A DNA stretch of 64,000 bases from Pleomorphomonas sp. (GTDB lineage: Bacteria; Pseudomonadota; Alphaproteobacteria; Rhizobiales; Pleomorphomonadaceae). Below are positions 29,351 through 38,357 of this stretch, in pieces. The stretch covers positions 1 to 64,000 of the forward strand of contig JARKNW010000029.1 of assembly GCA_029976075.1 (NCBI GenBank), in the 5' to 3' direction. The notes below the pieces were generated by a model. The model searched no databases. It had not been told where the DNA came from and saw nothing but the letters and a program-made list of their open reading frames with translations. Position numbers and translations under genes: made by a program. The stretch's first letter is position 1. Each line of letters opens with the position of its first letter.

Positions 29351-29932
29351 TCAAGAGGAGGCTTTGTCGTTTGCCATTGTGAGGCGCACCACGAGAGCTG
29401 CGTCCGTCCCGTCGATCTCGAGACCCACCTTCTGGTCCCGGTCGCATTCGATCAACTCGCCTGATTCCGCGCGGATTGTCGCATCTTCGACGTAGACGGT
29501 GACACCGCCGCGGACCGCCAGGACATAGGTCAGCGAGGCGGGCGGCATCACGCCGCTTCGAGCAAGCTCCACCTCCGCAACTATCTTTCCTCGCACCGTC
29601 ATGACGTTGAAATCGCGAGACGGACCATGGACGACCGTCGCGCTCGTCGACCAGTCTCCGGAGAAGGCCAGAGCCTCGAATGGTCGCAGTGAAACTGGCG
29701 GGCGTGCTCCGCCGAAATCCAGATCGAAGCCCTCGCCATCGATCAGCGTGATGATCCGATCGATGCCAGGCAGAGGAGAGAATGGGCCGGGCTCGACGAC
29801 ATCGGCGATCGACAGGCGCCAGAGCAGTCTTCCGGCCGCGTCATCCTGCCGGACGAGCTCCAGCGTGGTGCCGCGGCCGTTTTTCCACGGCAAACGCCGA
29901 AAGTCTGCAGCCGTGAGAAGCCGGAGGCTCAT
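29351..29932 (-). CDS. hutD: HutD family protein
   Basis: [29 protein letters not shown]..; ATGA overlap with upstream hutU. Confidence 0.88.
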   Translation of the reverse strand: MSLRLLTAADFRRLPWKNGRGTTLELVRQDDAAGRLLWRLSIADVVEPGPFSPLPGIDRIITLIDGEGFDLDFGGARPPVSLRPFEALAFSGDWSTSATVVHGPSRDFNVMTVRGKIVAEVELARSGVMPPASLTYVLAVRGGVTVYVEDATIRAESGELIECDRDQKVGLEIDGTDAALVVRLTMANDKASS

Positions 29933-31602
29933 TTGCCGAGCATCGGCAGGTCGAGTTCCTTTTCGCGAGCACACTCGATGGCGATGTCATAGCCTGCGTC
30001 GGCGTGGCGCATGACGCCGGTCGCCGGATCGTTGTGAAGGACGCGGGCGATGCGGCGGTCGGCATCCTCGCTACCATCGCAGACAATGACCATGCCGGCA
30101 TGCTGGGAGAATCCCATGCCGACGCCGCCGCCGTGGTGCAGCGAAACCCAAGTCGCACCGGAAGCGGTGTTGAGCAGGGCGTTGAGGAGTGGCCAGTCCG
30201 AGACCGCGTCCGAGCCGTCGCGCATCGCCTCGGTTTCCCGGTTGGGCGAGGCGACGGAACCGCTGTCAAGATGATCTCGGCCGATGACGATCGGCGCCTT
30301 GACGATCCCCTGCCGGACCAGTTCGTTGAAGGCGAGGCCGAGGCGGGCGCGAGCCCCGAGCCCAACCCAGCAGATGCGAGCCGGCAGCCCCTGGAAGGCG
30401 ATACGCTCGGCGGCCATGTCCAGCCAGTTGTGAAGATGGGGGTTGTCGGGCAACAGCTCCTTCACCTTGGCGTCGGTGGCCGCGATGTCGGCCGGGTCAC
30501 CCGATAGCGCTGCCCAGCGGAACGGGCCGATGCCACGACAGAACAGCGGCCGGATATAGGCCGGGACGAAGCCGGGGAATGCAAAGGCATCTTTCTCGCC
30601 TGCGTCGAAGGCGCGCTGCCGGATGTTGTTGCCGTAGTCGAACACCGGGATGCCCAGCTTCTGGAAATCGAGCATGGCGCGGACGTGCTGCCGCATCGAA
30701 GCGGTGGCGGCGGCAATCACCGCCTCAGGTTCCACCTTGGAGCGAGCACGGTATTCCTCCCATGTCCAGCCCGACGGCAAATAGCCATTGAGCGGATCGT
30801 GGGCGGACGTCTGGTCGGTGACGAGATCGGGGCGCACTCCGCGACGGACCAGTTCGGGCAAGACGTCAGCCGCGTTGCCGAGCAGGGCGATCGAGACGGC
30901 TTCGCCTTTTCCCGTGTGCTCTGCAATGAGACTGAGCGCGTCGTCGAGATCCTTGGCCTGCTTGTCGACATAACGGGTCCGCAGGCGGAAATCGATGCGC
31001 GACTGCTGGCACTCTACCACCAGGGCGCACGCACCAGCCATGACGGCGGCGAGCGGCTGAGCGCCGCCCATTCCGCCGAGGCCTGCCGTCAGTACCCATC
31101 GTCCCTTGAGGTTACCCTCGTAATGCTGGCGCCCGGCTTCCACGAATGTCTCGTAGGTACCCTGCACGATTCCCTGTGCGCCGATGTAGATCCATGAACC
31201 GGCCGTCATCTGGCCGTACATCATCAACCCATCGGCATCGAGCTTGTTGAAATGCTGCCAGTTCGCCCAGTTGGGGACCAGATTGGAGTTGGCAATCAGC
31301 ACACGCGGCGCATCCTTGTGCGTCCGGAAAACGCCCACCGGTTTGCCTGATTGGACCAGCAGCGTCTCGTCTTCCTCAAGGCGCTCGAGCGTGCGAACGA
31401 TGGTGTCGAAGCACTCCCAGTCGCGAGCCGCGCGACCAATGCCGCCATAGACAACCAGCTCCTTGGGATTTTCGGCGACGTCGGGGTCAAGGTTGTTCAT
31501 CAGCATGCGAAGTGGCGCCTCGGTCAGCCAGCTTTTGGCCCGAAGCGTCGTGCCCCTGGGGGCGCGGATTTCGATGTCACGATATCGCGTGTTGCTCGGC
31601 AT
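29929..31602 (-). CDS. hutU: urocanate hydratase
   Basis: [75 protein letters not shown]. Confidence 0.97.
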   Translation of the reverse strand: MPSNTRYRDIEIRAPRGTTLRAKSWLTEAPLRMLMNNLDPDVAENPKELVVYGGIGRAARDWECFDTIVRTLERLEEDETLLVQSGKPVGVFRTHKDAPRVLIANSNLVPNWANWQHFNKLDADGLMMYGQMTAGSWIYIGAQGIVQGTYETFVEAGRQHYEGNLKGRWVLTAGLGGMGGAQPLAAVMAGACALVVECQQSRIDFRLRTRYVDKQAKDLDDALSLIAEHTGKGEAVSIALLGNAADVLPELVRRGVRPDLVTDQTSAHDPLNGYLPSGWTWEEYRARSKVEPEAVIAAATASMRQHVRAMLDFQKLGIPVFDYGNNIRQRAFDAGEKDAFAFPGFVPAYIRPLFCRGIGPFRWAALSGDPADIAATDAKVKELLPDNPHLHNWLDMAAERIAFQGLPARICWVGLGARARLGLAFNELVRQGIVKAPIVIGRDHLDSGSVASPNRETEAMRDGSDAVSDWPLLNALLNTASGATWVSLHHGGGVGMGFSQHAGMVIVCDGSEDADRRIARVLHNDPATGVMRHADAGYDIAIECAREKELDLPMLGK

Positions 31603-31615
31603 GATGAACCCCTAT

Positions 31616-31629
31616 CTTGTCTATACAAG
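31616..31629. promoter_or_regulatory. candidate HutC operator upstream of hutU
   Basis: CTTGTCTATACAAG, reverse complement CTTGTATAGACAAG; matches the CTTGTA-N2-(T/G)ACAAG architecture of hut operators. Confidence 0.7.
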
Positions 31630-31655
31630 ACAAGAAGCACCGCACGCGGCGTCTG

Positions 31656-32645
31656 TCAATGGCGGTTCGAGGCAGTCTTGTCTGTCATGGCGGGTCTGTG
31701 CCACATCGAGAGAATGGCGATCTTGCCCGGTTTCTCGATACGATAATAACTGAACGTCGCGACCACCATGGACATGGTTACGGCGCCGAAAAGCGGAAAG
31801 CCGGCCTGATGGGAGTACATGAACAGTTGCTGCCAGATGTAGAGCGAATATGAGATCGTGCCGAGGAACACGAGCGGCAAGCTTTCGAGAAGCTTTGGCA
31901 TAGGAGCGACGGATCGTTCCGCGCTCGCTCCGACGAAGGCAAGCAGCAAGCCGTTTACCGTAGCGGTGGCCCATAGCTCGGATGTGCTGAGCATCAGGAA
32001 ATTGGCCGTGGCAAAAGCAGCTGTCGGAAACCAGGCCGGGAAGGCCACGTCTTTCAACGTCATCCGCAGGAAGGCTGCGGCAAATATGACGGCGGTTCCT
32101 ACGTCTGGTCGCCAATATACCAGAAACGGGTTCTGGTGACCGATGTAGCTCCGTGCCAAGCCATTGGAAAAACCCAGGGTTGCGCCCATCATCAGCGTGA
32201 TCAAACGCTTCCGCCCCGAAAGGCCCGAGGCGATCAGCGCCAGCAGGATATAGGCTTGCGCCTCCATGCTGACCGACCAGAGATGGTCGAACGGCGGAAA
32301 CCTCTCCCCCCAAATCACGACGAGGTTGACGGCAAAAATCGGGTAGCTCCACCAGTCCGCGAGAAGGCGCGTTTGGCCGAGCGCTGCCGCAAAGGAGAAC
32401 ATGCAGACGAGAAAGAAAAGCAGGGCAGGATAGAGTCTCGCAATGCGCCTTACTGCGAACTCCCGCCAACTCATGCCTTCAATGAACAAGACATCTGCCA
32501 TCAGTCGGCCGGAAAGCGCAAAGAACATCGTCACGCCCAATGATCCGGCCCCATCAAGCCAATCCGGACCGAAATGCCCGAGCATGACGTAGGCGATTGC
32601 CATGCCTCTCAATCCATCCAACGCGGCAATTCGTTGATCAGCCAT
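31656..32645 (-). CDS. acyltransferase 3 (OafA/YrhL-like) family membrane protein
   Basis: MADQRIAALDGLRGMAIAYVMLGH, SVSMEAQAYILLALIASGL; multi-TM. Confidence 0.85.
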   Translation of the reverse strand: MADQRIAALDGLRGMAIAYVMLGHFGPDWLDGAGSLGVTMFFALSGRLMADVLFIEGMSWREFAVRRIARLYPALLFFLVCMFSFAAALGQTRLLADWWSYPIFAVNLVVIWGERFPPFDHLWSVSMEAQAYILLALIASGLSGRKRLITLMMGATLGFSNGLARSYIGHQNPFLVYWRPDVGTAVIFAAAFLRMTLKDVAFPAWFPTAAFATANFLMLSTSELWATATVNGLLLAFVGASAERSVAPMPKLLESLPLVFLGTISYSLYIWQQLFMYSHQAGFPLFGAVTMSMVVATFSYYRIEKPGKIAILSMWHRPAMTDKTASNRH

Positions 32646-32882
32646 TGCGGTCGTCCGACCCTTGCGATTTAGCATGACCCACCCACCGGAGGTCAGCAGC
32701 AGGGCCATGCTCGCAATCAATGGTTTATGTTTCTTGCAACAATTTGGAAAAAATCGTAGCGCGGCGCACTCTCTACGTGCGTGCAAACTTCGTAGAAATC
32801 AGGGGGCACGAGCGGTCTCAGGTTGCAAGCGAGCAAATCGGTCGCAACTCTGGCGGAAGGTTCGGGGACGGCCTCGATTAAC

Positions 32883-33617
32883 TCAGGAGCCAGCGCCCTG
32901 TCGGCTTTCGATGCGGCTGCGTCCGCCGGGCATGAGAAGCCGGACAGAGGTGACGACTCGCTCGCCTGAGAAGGTGCGGCGCCGGATCAGCAGGCAAGGG
33001 TCGCTGCGGGCAATGGCCAGGAGCTTGGCCTCCCACGGAGCCGGCAATACGGCCTCCACGGTATGCTCCACGGTGGTCCATGGCGCCACGTCGCTCAGAT
33101 AGCTGTTTGGCGTGCGGGTGGAAAAATCCTGCGTCAGATAGTCGGGCGCCAGCGCCGGATTGACGTACCGGTCTTCGAGTTGCACCGGAATGTCGTTCTC
33201 AAGATGGATAACCAGCGAATGGAAGGCGGGGGTGCCGAGCTCGACGCCCAGCTCGTCGGCGAGTTCCGGTGTTGCCTTCACTTCGTCCTTCATTACCGTC
33301 TGGGCAGCGTGCGCATGACCGCGCTCGCGAATTTCATCAGCAATATTTCTCACCTTGAACACCGAGGTCTGACTCTTGCCCTCGGCGACAAAGGTCCCGA
33401 GCCCTTGGATCCGCAGCAAAACACCATCTGCCGCCAATTCGCGCAGTGCCCGATTGATGGTCATTCGGCTAAGGCCGAGAGTTGCCACCAGCTCGTTTTC
33501 GGAGGGAATGCGGTGGCGGGCGGGCCATTCGCCGCTACCGATGCGGGCGAGAATCATTTGCTTGACCATCGCATAATGCGGAGGAGTCCCGCCTTGACGT
33601 TCGTCGACGTCGCTCAT
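32883..33617 (-). CDS. hutC: GntR/HutC family transcriptional regulator, histidine utilization repressor
   Basis: wHTH RHRIPSENELVATLGLSRMTINRALRELAADGVLLRIQGLGTFVAE; UTRA domain; hut neighbourhood. Confidence 0.92.
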   Translation of the reverse strand: MSDVDERQGGTPPHYAMVKQMILARIGSGEWPARHRIPSENELVATLGLSRMTINRALRELAADGVLLRIQGLGTFVAEGKSQTSVFKVRNIADEIRERGHAHAAQTVMKDEVKATPELADELGVELGTPAFHSLVIHLENDIPVQLEDRYVNPALAPDYLTQDFSTRTPNSYLSDVAPWTTVEHTVEAVLPAPWEAKLLAIARSDPCLLIRRRTFSGERVVTSVRLLMPGGRSRIESRQGAGS

Positions 33618-33691
33618 TTACTAGGCACTCCCCCAAAATGGTCAGTGGGTGATCGAATTCGCCTTGCGGCCTAGGAATTTTCCTCTACAGT

Positions 33692-33707
33692 GCTTGTATG
33701 TACAAGC
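33692..33707. promoter_or_regulatory. candidate HutC operator in the hutC-hutF divergent intergenic region
   Basis: GCTTGTA-TG-TACAAGC, perfect 7-2-7 inverted repeat. Confidence 0.75.
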
Positions 33708-33726
33708 GTGAGGTTTTGCGGACAAG

Positions 33727-35103
33727 ATGGTAACAGATAACCATCAATTGCTTTTCGCCGAAAGAGCCTTGCTGGTTGAAGGCTGGGCGAACGACGTCGT
33801 CTTCAGCGTCGACGCGGACGGGTGCATTGCCTCTCTGGAGCAAGGTGTGGCCGCCGGCAGCGCCAAGCGCCTGGCCGGCCCGGTCGTGCCCGCTATGGCG
33901 AACCTGCACTCCCACTCTTTCCAGCGTGCCATGGCCGGTTTGACCGATGTGGCCGGGCAGGGTGATGACAGCTTCTGGACATGGCGCGAGGAAATGTATC
34001 GGCTGGTGTCGCTGCTTACGCCCGACGACGCCATGGCAATCGCGGCAAAGCTCCAGGTAGAGCTGTTGAAAGGCGGCTTTGGCCGGGTTGCCGAGTTCCA
34101 CTATCTCCATCATGGCGCCGATGGGCGCCCCTATGACGAGCCGGCTGAAATGTCGCTGGCCATCTTGCGGGCAGCCGAACAGTCGGGCATCGGGCTGACG
34201 ATGCTGCCTGTCTTCTATGCCCATTCCGACTTTGGCGGCACGGCCCCGACGGCGGGCCAACGCCGATTCATTCATGACGTCGACGGCTTCCTGAGCCTGC
34301 TGCATGGTCTGACTTCCTCCTGTCGCTCGGCCGGCGCGCGGCTCGGTCTCGCCTTCCATTCGTTGAGGGCCGTGACTGGTGACGAGATTTCCGCCGTCAT
34401 GGAGGCCGTGCCCGAGCACGCGCCCATCCATATCCATGTGGCCGAGCAAGAGCGCGAGGTGGCGGCCTCGATCGCTCATTCCGGTCGGCGCCCGATCGAA
34501 CGGCTCTACGACATCGCGGATGTCGACGAACGCTGGTGTCTCGTTCACGCGACCCATGTCACGGAAGCCGAAATGGCGATGATTGCCGGTTCGGGCGCCG
34601 TGGTTGGTCTTTGTCCGATGACCGAGGCCGATCTCGGAGACGGCCTCTTTCCGGCTTCGGACTTTATCGCCGGAGAGGGGCGCTTTGGCATCGGGACCGA
34701 CAGCCATGTCGCAACATCAGTTGCCGACGAGTTGCGCATTCTCGAGTATGGCCAGCGGCTGCGTGACCGCCGACGGAATCGGATGGCCGGCCGGCCAGGG
34801 GCATCGGTTGGCCGCACTCTCTTCGACCGTGCCGTTGCGGGCAGTGCCCAGGCGGCGGGCCTTGCCGGGGCAGGGCTTTCGGTGGGAGCCCCGGCGGATA
34901 TCGTCGTGCTTGACGGCAGTTCGCCTTATCTGGCTTCCGTGGATGGAGATACGATCCTCGATCGCTGGATATTCGGCGGTATCGGACAAGTTGTGCGGGA
35001 TGTCATGATCGGTGGCCGCTGGCTCGTCGAAGATGGTCGCCATGCGAAGGACGAGGAAGTAGATCACGCATTCGCAGCCGCTCTTCAGCGGCTCAAGGCA
35101 TGA
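33727..35103 (+). CDS. hutF: formimidoylglutamate deiminase
   Basis: VVPAMANLHSHSFQRAMAGLTD, EFHYLHHG, IHIHVAEQEREV, FGIGTDSHVATSVADELRILEYGQRL. Confidence 0.95.
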   Translation: MVTDNHQLLFAERALLVEGWANDVVFSVDADGCIASLEQGVAAGSAKRLAGPVVPAMANLHSHSFQRAMAGLTDVAGQGDDSFWTWREEMYRLVSLLTPDDAMAIAAKLQVELLKGGFGRVAEFHYLHHGADGRPYDEPAEMSLAILRAAEQSGIGLTMLPVFYAHSDFGGTAPTAGQRRFIHDVDGFLSLLHGLTSSCRSAGARLGLAFHSLRAVTGDEISAVMEAVPEHAPIHIHVAEQEREVAASIAHSGRRPIERLYDIADVDERWCLVHATHVTEAEMAMIAGSGAVVGLCPMTEADLGDGLFPASDFIAGEGRFGIGTDSHVATSVADELRILEYGQRLRDRRRNRMAGRPGASVGRTLFDRAVAGSAQAAGLAGAGLSVGAPADIVVLDGSSPYLASVDGDTILDRWIFGGIGQVVRDVMIGGRWLVEDGRHAKDEEVDHAFAAALQRLKA

Positions 35104-35187
35104 TATGTTTTGGATCTGACCGCTTGCAACGGCGGCTAGAAATCAACAAGAAGCCGGAGTGCTTCGGAAAAACCAGAGGAGAACACC

Positions 35188-36024
35188 ATGAACGTTCGTA
35201 GTCTCATTGCGGCGTCCGCCTTGATTGCCGCACTGGCCGCTCCGGCCTCGGCCAAGGAGTGGAAGGAAGTCACCATCGCGTTGGAAGGCGCCTATGCGCC
35301 GTGGAATCTGACGGATGCCAACGGCAAGATCGTTGGCTTCGAGCCTGACCTCACAGAGTATCTTTGCGCCCATGCCAAGCTGAAGTGCACGCTGATTTCC
35401 CAGGATTGGGATGGAATGATCACCGCGCTCAACGCCGGCAAGTTCGACATCATCATGGATGCCTTGTCGATCACGCCGGAGCGCAAGGAAGTCATTGACT
35501 TCACGGTTCCCTATGCCGCGACGCCGGCCGTTTTCGCTGCGCCGAAGGATAGCGAACTCGCCAACCTCGCGGGCACAGGTTCGGTGGTCAAGCTTGCCAC
35601 GACCAAGGACGGTGCCGATGCCGTCGCGCCGCTCAAGAAGGCGCTGACTGGCAAGACCATCGGTATCCAGGCGTCGACCGTCTACGCCGGCTTCATCTAC
35701 GACAACTTCAAGGACGTCGCCGAGATCAAGGAGTACAAGACGTCGGCCGAGCGCGACCTCGATCTCTCCGCAGGCCGCATTGATGCAGGCTTCGATGACG
35801 CCACCTATTTTCTGGGTGCGTTCGCGAGTGCCGACAATGCCGGCCTTGCTTTCACCGGTCCTGAGATCACCGGTCCGATCTGGGGCGAAGGCGAAGGTCT
35901 CGGCGTTCGCAAGTCCGATCCGGAATTGAAGGCGCTGTTCGACGAGGCGATCAAGGCCGCCGTCGCCGACGGCACCGTGAAGAAGCTTTCGGAGAAGTGG
36001 CTCAAGGTCGACGTCACTCCCTGA
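35188..36024 (+). CDS. polar amino-acid ABC transporter substrate-binding protein
   Basis: Signal peptide; EGAYAPWNLTDANGKIVGFEPDLTEYLCAH, MDALSITPERKEVIDFTVPY. Confidence 0.92.
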   Translation: MNVRSLIAASALIAALAAPASAKEWKEVTIALEGAYAPWNLTDANGKIVGFEPDLTEYLCAHAKLKCTLISQDWDGMITALNAGKFDIIMDALSITPERKEVIDFTVPYAATPAVFAAPKDSELANLAGTGSVVKLATTKDGADAVAPLKKALTGKTIGIQASTVYAGFIYDNFKDVAEIKEYKTSAERDLDLSAGRIDAGFDDATYFLGAFASADNAGLAFTGPEITGPIWGEGEGLGVRKSDPELKALFDEAIKAAVADGTVKKLSEKWLKVDVTP

Positions 36025-36104
36025 TGTCTGACAGGATGCTCCCGGACTAGTGATGTGGGACACGATCCGCTAAACGGTCCGGGAGTGCCCGACGGAGAGC
36101 CTTG

Positions 36105-36827
36105 ATGTCCTGGATTGACCTGATTGGCTTCGGCGAGCAAGGCCGCGGCGGGATACTCTTGTGGGCGATGTGCATGACACTCGCCGTCACCGCGGCGTCT
36201 TTGTGCGTTGGGGCGATGCTCGGAGCGATTATCGCAACGGCCAAGTTGTCGGTATCGCGCCCGGCGCGCTGGCTAGGGGATGCGTACACCACGGTCTTTC
36301 GCGGCGCCCCCGAGCTTCTCGTCATCTACCTCGTTTATTTCGGCGGCTCGCAGGCGGTGACCGCGATCGGGAAATGGCTCAATTATGAGGGTTTCCTTGG
36401 CTTGCCTTCGTTTTTGGCCGGCGCCATCGCGGTTGGTCTGATTTCCGGTGCCTATCAGGCCGAGGTTTATCGTGGCGCGTATCAGGCGGTGTCACGTGGC
36501 GAGATCGATGCCGCCCGCTCGATCGGCATGGGGACGCTGCTCCGCTTTCGCCGCATCCTTGTGCCGCAGATCTTGAGGTTTTCCTTGCCGGGCCTCGGCA
36601 ATGTCTGGCAGCTCAGCCTCAAGGACTCGACGCTGGTGTCGGTGACGGGACTTGCCGAACTGATGCGGACGTCGCAGATCGCGGCGGGCTCAACGAAACA
36701 GTATTTCCTGTTCTTCGTCGTGGGCGGCGCGCTCTATCTCGTTCTGACCACGCTGTCCGATCGCATCTTCAATTTCGCCGAACGGCGGGTGGCCCGAAGC
36801 TTCCGCAACAGTCTCGGCCGGCGCTAG
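36105..36827 (+). CDS. polar amino-acid ABC transporter permease
   Basis: VFRGAPELLVIYLVYFGG, GEIDAARSIGMGTLLRFRRILVPQILRFSLPGLGN. Confidence 0.92.
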   Translation: MSWIDLIGFGEQGRGGILLWAMCMTLAVTAASLCVGAMLGAIIATAKLSVSRPARWLGDAYTTVFRGAPELLVIYLVYFGGSQAVTAIGKWLNYEGFLGLPSFLAGAIAVGLISGAYQAEVYRGAYQAVSRGEIDAARSIGMGTLLRFRRILVPQILRFSLPGLGNVWQLSLKDSTLVSVTGLAELMRTSQIAAGSTKQYFLFFVVGGALYLVLTTLSDRIFNFAERRVARSFRNSLGRR

Positions 36828-36840
36828 AAGGGAGGACGCC

Positions 36841-37578
36841 ATGGATTTCGATGTCGCCTTCCTATGGTCGACCTTTGTCAAGCTGGTCAGCGCGGTGCCG
36901 ATGACGCTGGGGTTGTTCGCGGCCTCGGTCAGCCTTGGCGCGGTGTTCGCGCTTGGCATCACCTATTGCCGGGTGTCCGGCGGGCTTGTGGCGTCAGCCT
37001 TTGCGCGCGCCTACGTCTTCGTGTTCCGCGGTTCGCCGCTGCTCATTCAGATGTTCCTCATCTACTATGGTCTCGGACAGTTCCCGGCGGTCCGCCATAG
37101 CCTGTTCTGGCCGGTGTTGCGCGACCCCTTCTCCTGCGCCGTGCTGGCGCTCGCTCTGTGTACCGCCGGCTATCAGGCGGAAATCATGCGCGGCGGCTTG
37201 CAGGCGGTTCCCGCGCGCGAGATCGAGGCGGGTCGGGCGGCCGGCATGTCGGGCCTGCTGCTGTTCCGGCGGATCATCGGCCCGATCGCCATCCGGCAGG
37301 CGCTGCCGGCCTACTCAACCGAGGTCATCCTGATGGTGAAATCGACGGCGCTCGCCAGCCTCGTCACCGTCTGGGAGGTGACCGGTACGGCGCAGCGACT
37401 GATTTCACAGACTTATCGCACCATGGAGGTGTTCCTGGTCGCGACGCTGATCTATCTTCTGATCAATTTTATCATTGTCCGCCTGATGGCCCTCGTCGAA
37501 TACCGTCTGTCGCCGCACCTCAGGGAGCGGCCGGTTGTGGCGAGTGGCAGTGGACGCCAGGGAGAGGTTCATGGCTGA
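36841..37578 (+). CDS. polar amino-acid ABC transporter permease
   Basis: [57 protein letters not shown]. Confidence 0.92.
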   Translation: MDFDVAFLWSTFVKLVSAVPMTLGLFAASVSLGAVFALGITYCRVSGGLVASAFARAYVFVFRGSPLLIQMFLIYYGLGQFPAVRHSLFWPVLRDPFSCAVLALALCTAGYQAEIMRGGLQAVPAREIEAGRAAGMSGLLLFRRIIGPIAIRQALPAYSTEVILMVKSTALASLVTVWEVTGTAQRLISQTYRTMEVFLVATLIYLLINFIIVRLMALVEYRLSPHLRERPVVASGSGRQGEVHG

Positions 37579-38350
37579 CGCCCCGGTACCGGCAATTTCG
37601 GTCCGCAACATCCACAAGTCCTTCGGTCAGCACGAGGTGCTGCGTGGCATCTCGCTCGACGCCCAAGACGGCGACGTGATCTCCATTCTCGGAGCGTCCG
37701 GTTCCGGCAAAAGCACCTTTCTTCGCTGCATCAATCTCCTTGAGACGCCGGATGAGGGCGAGATCACGGTGGCCGGCGAAGCCATCGCCATGAAGCGCAA
37801 CCGGGCTGGTTCCCTGGTGCCGGCCGACCGCAAGCAGGTCGACCGCATTCGCTCGGAACTTGCCATGGTGTTCCAGAGCTTCAATCTCTGGTCCCACATG
37901 ACGGTGCTGCAGAACCTCATCGAAGGGCCCGTGCACGTCCTGAAGCGACCGAAGGCGGAGTGCATCGAGGAGGCCGAAGCGCTGCTCGAAAAGGTCGGCC
38001 TTGCCGAGCGGCGCAACTACTATCCGGCCCATCTGTCCGGCGGTCAGCAGCAACGTGCCGCCATCGCGCGGGCGTTGGCTATGCAGCCGAAGGCGCTGCT
38101 GTTCGACGAGCCGACTTCGGCGCTTGATCCGGAGCTGGTGGGCGAGGTTCTCAAGGTCATGCGGTCGCTCGCCGAAGAAGGGCGGACGATGCTGGTGGTC
38201 ACTCACGAGATGGCCTTCGCGCGCAACGTCTCGGACCGTGTGATGTTCTTGCACGAAGGTGTCGTTGAGGCCGATGGAGCCCCGGAGGACATCTTCACCA
38301 ACTCCGACTCCGAGCGCTTCCGCCAGTTCATCGGCAACTTCCAAGCCTGA
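37571..38350 (+). CDS. polar amino-acid ABC transporter ATP-binding protein
   Basis: Walker [10 protein letters not shown], signature LSGGQQQR, Walker [15 protein letters not shown]; overlaps permease 3' end. Confidence 0.95.
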   Translation: MADAPVPAISVRNIHKSFGQHEVLRGISLDAQDGDVISILGASGSGKSTFLRCINLLETPDEGEITVAGEAIAMKRNRAGSLVPADRKQVDRIRSELAMVFQSFNLWSHMTVLQNLIEGPVHVLKRPKAECIEEAEALLEKVGLAERRNYYPAHLSGGQQQRAAIARALAMQPKALLFDEPTSALDPELVGEVLKVMRSLAEEGRTMLVVTHEMAFARNVSDRVMFLHEGVVEADGAPEDIFTNSDSERFRQFIGNFQA

Positions 38351-38357
38351 GGGCGGC

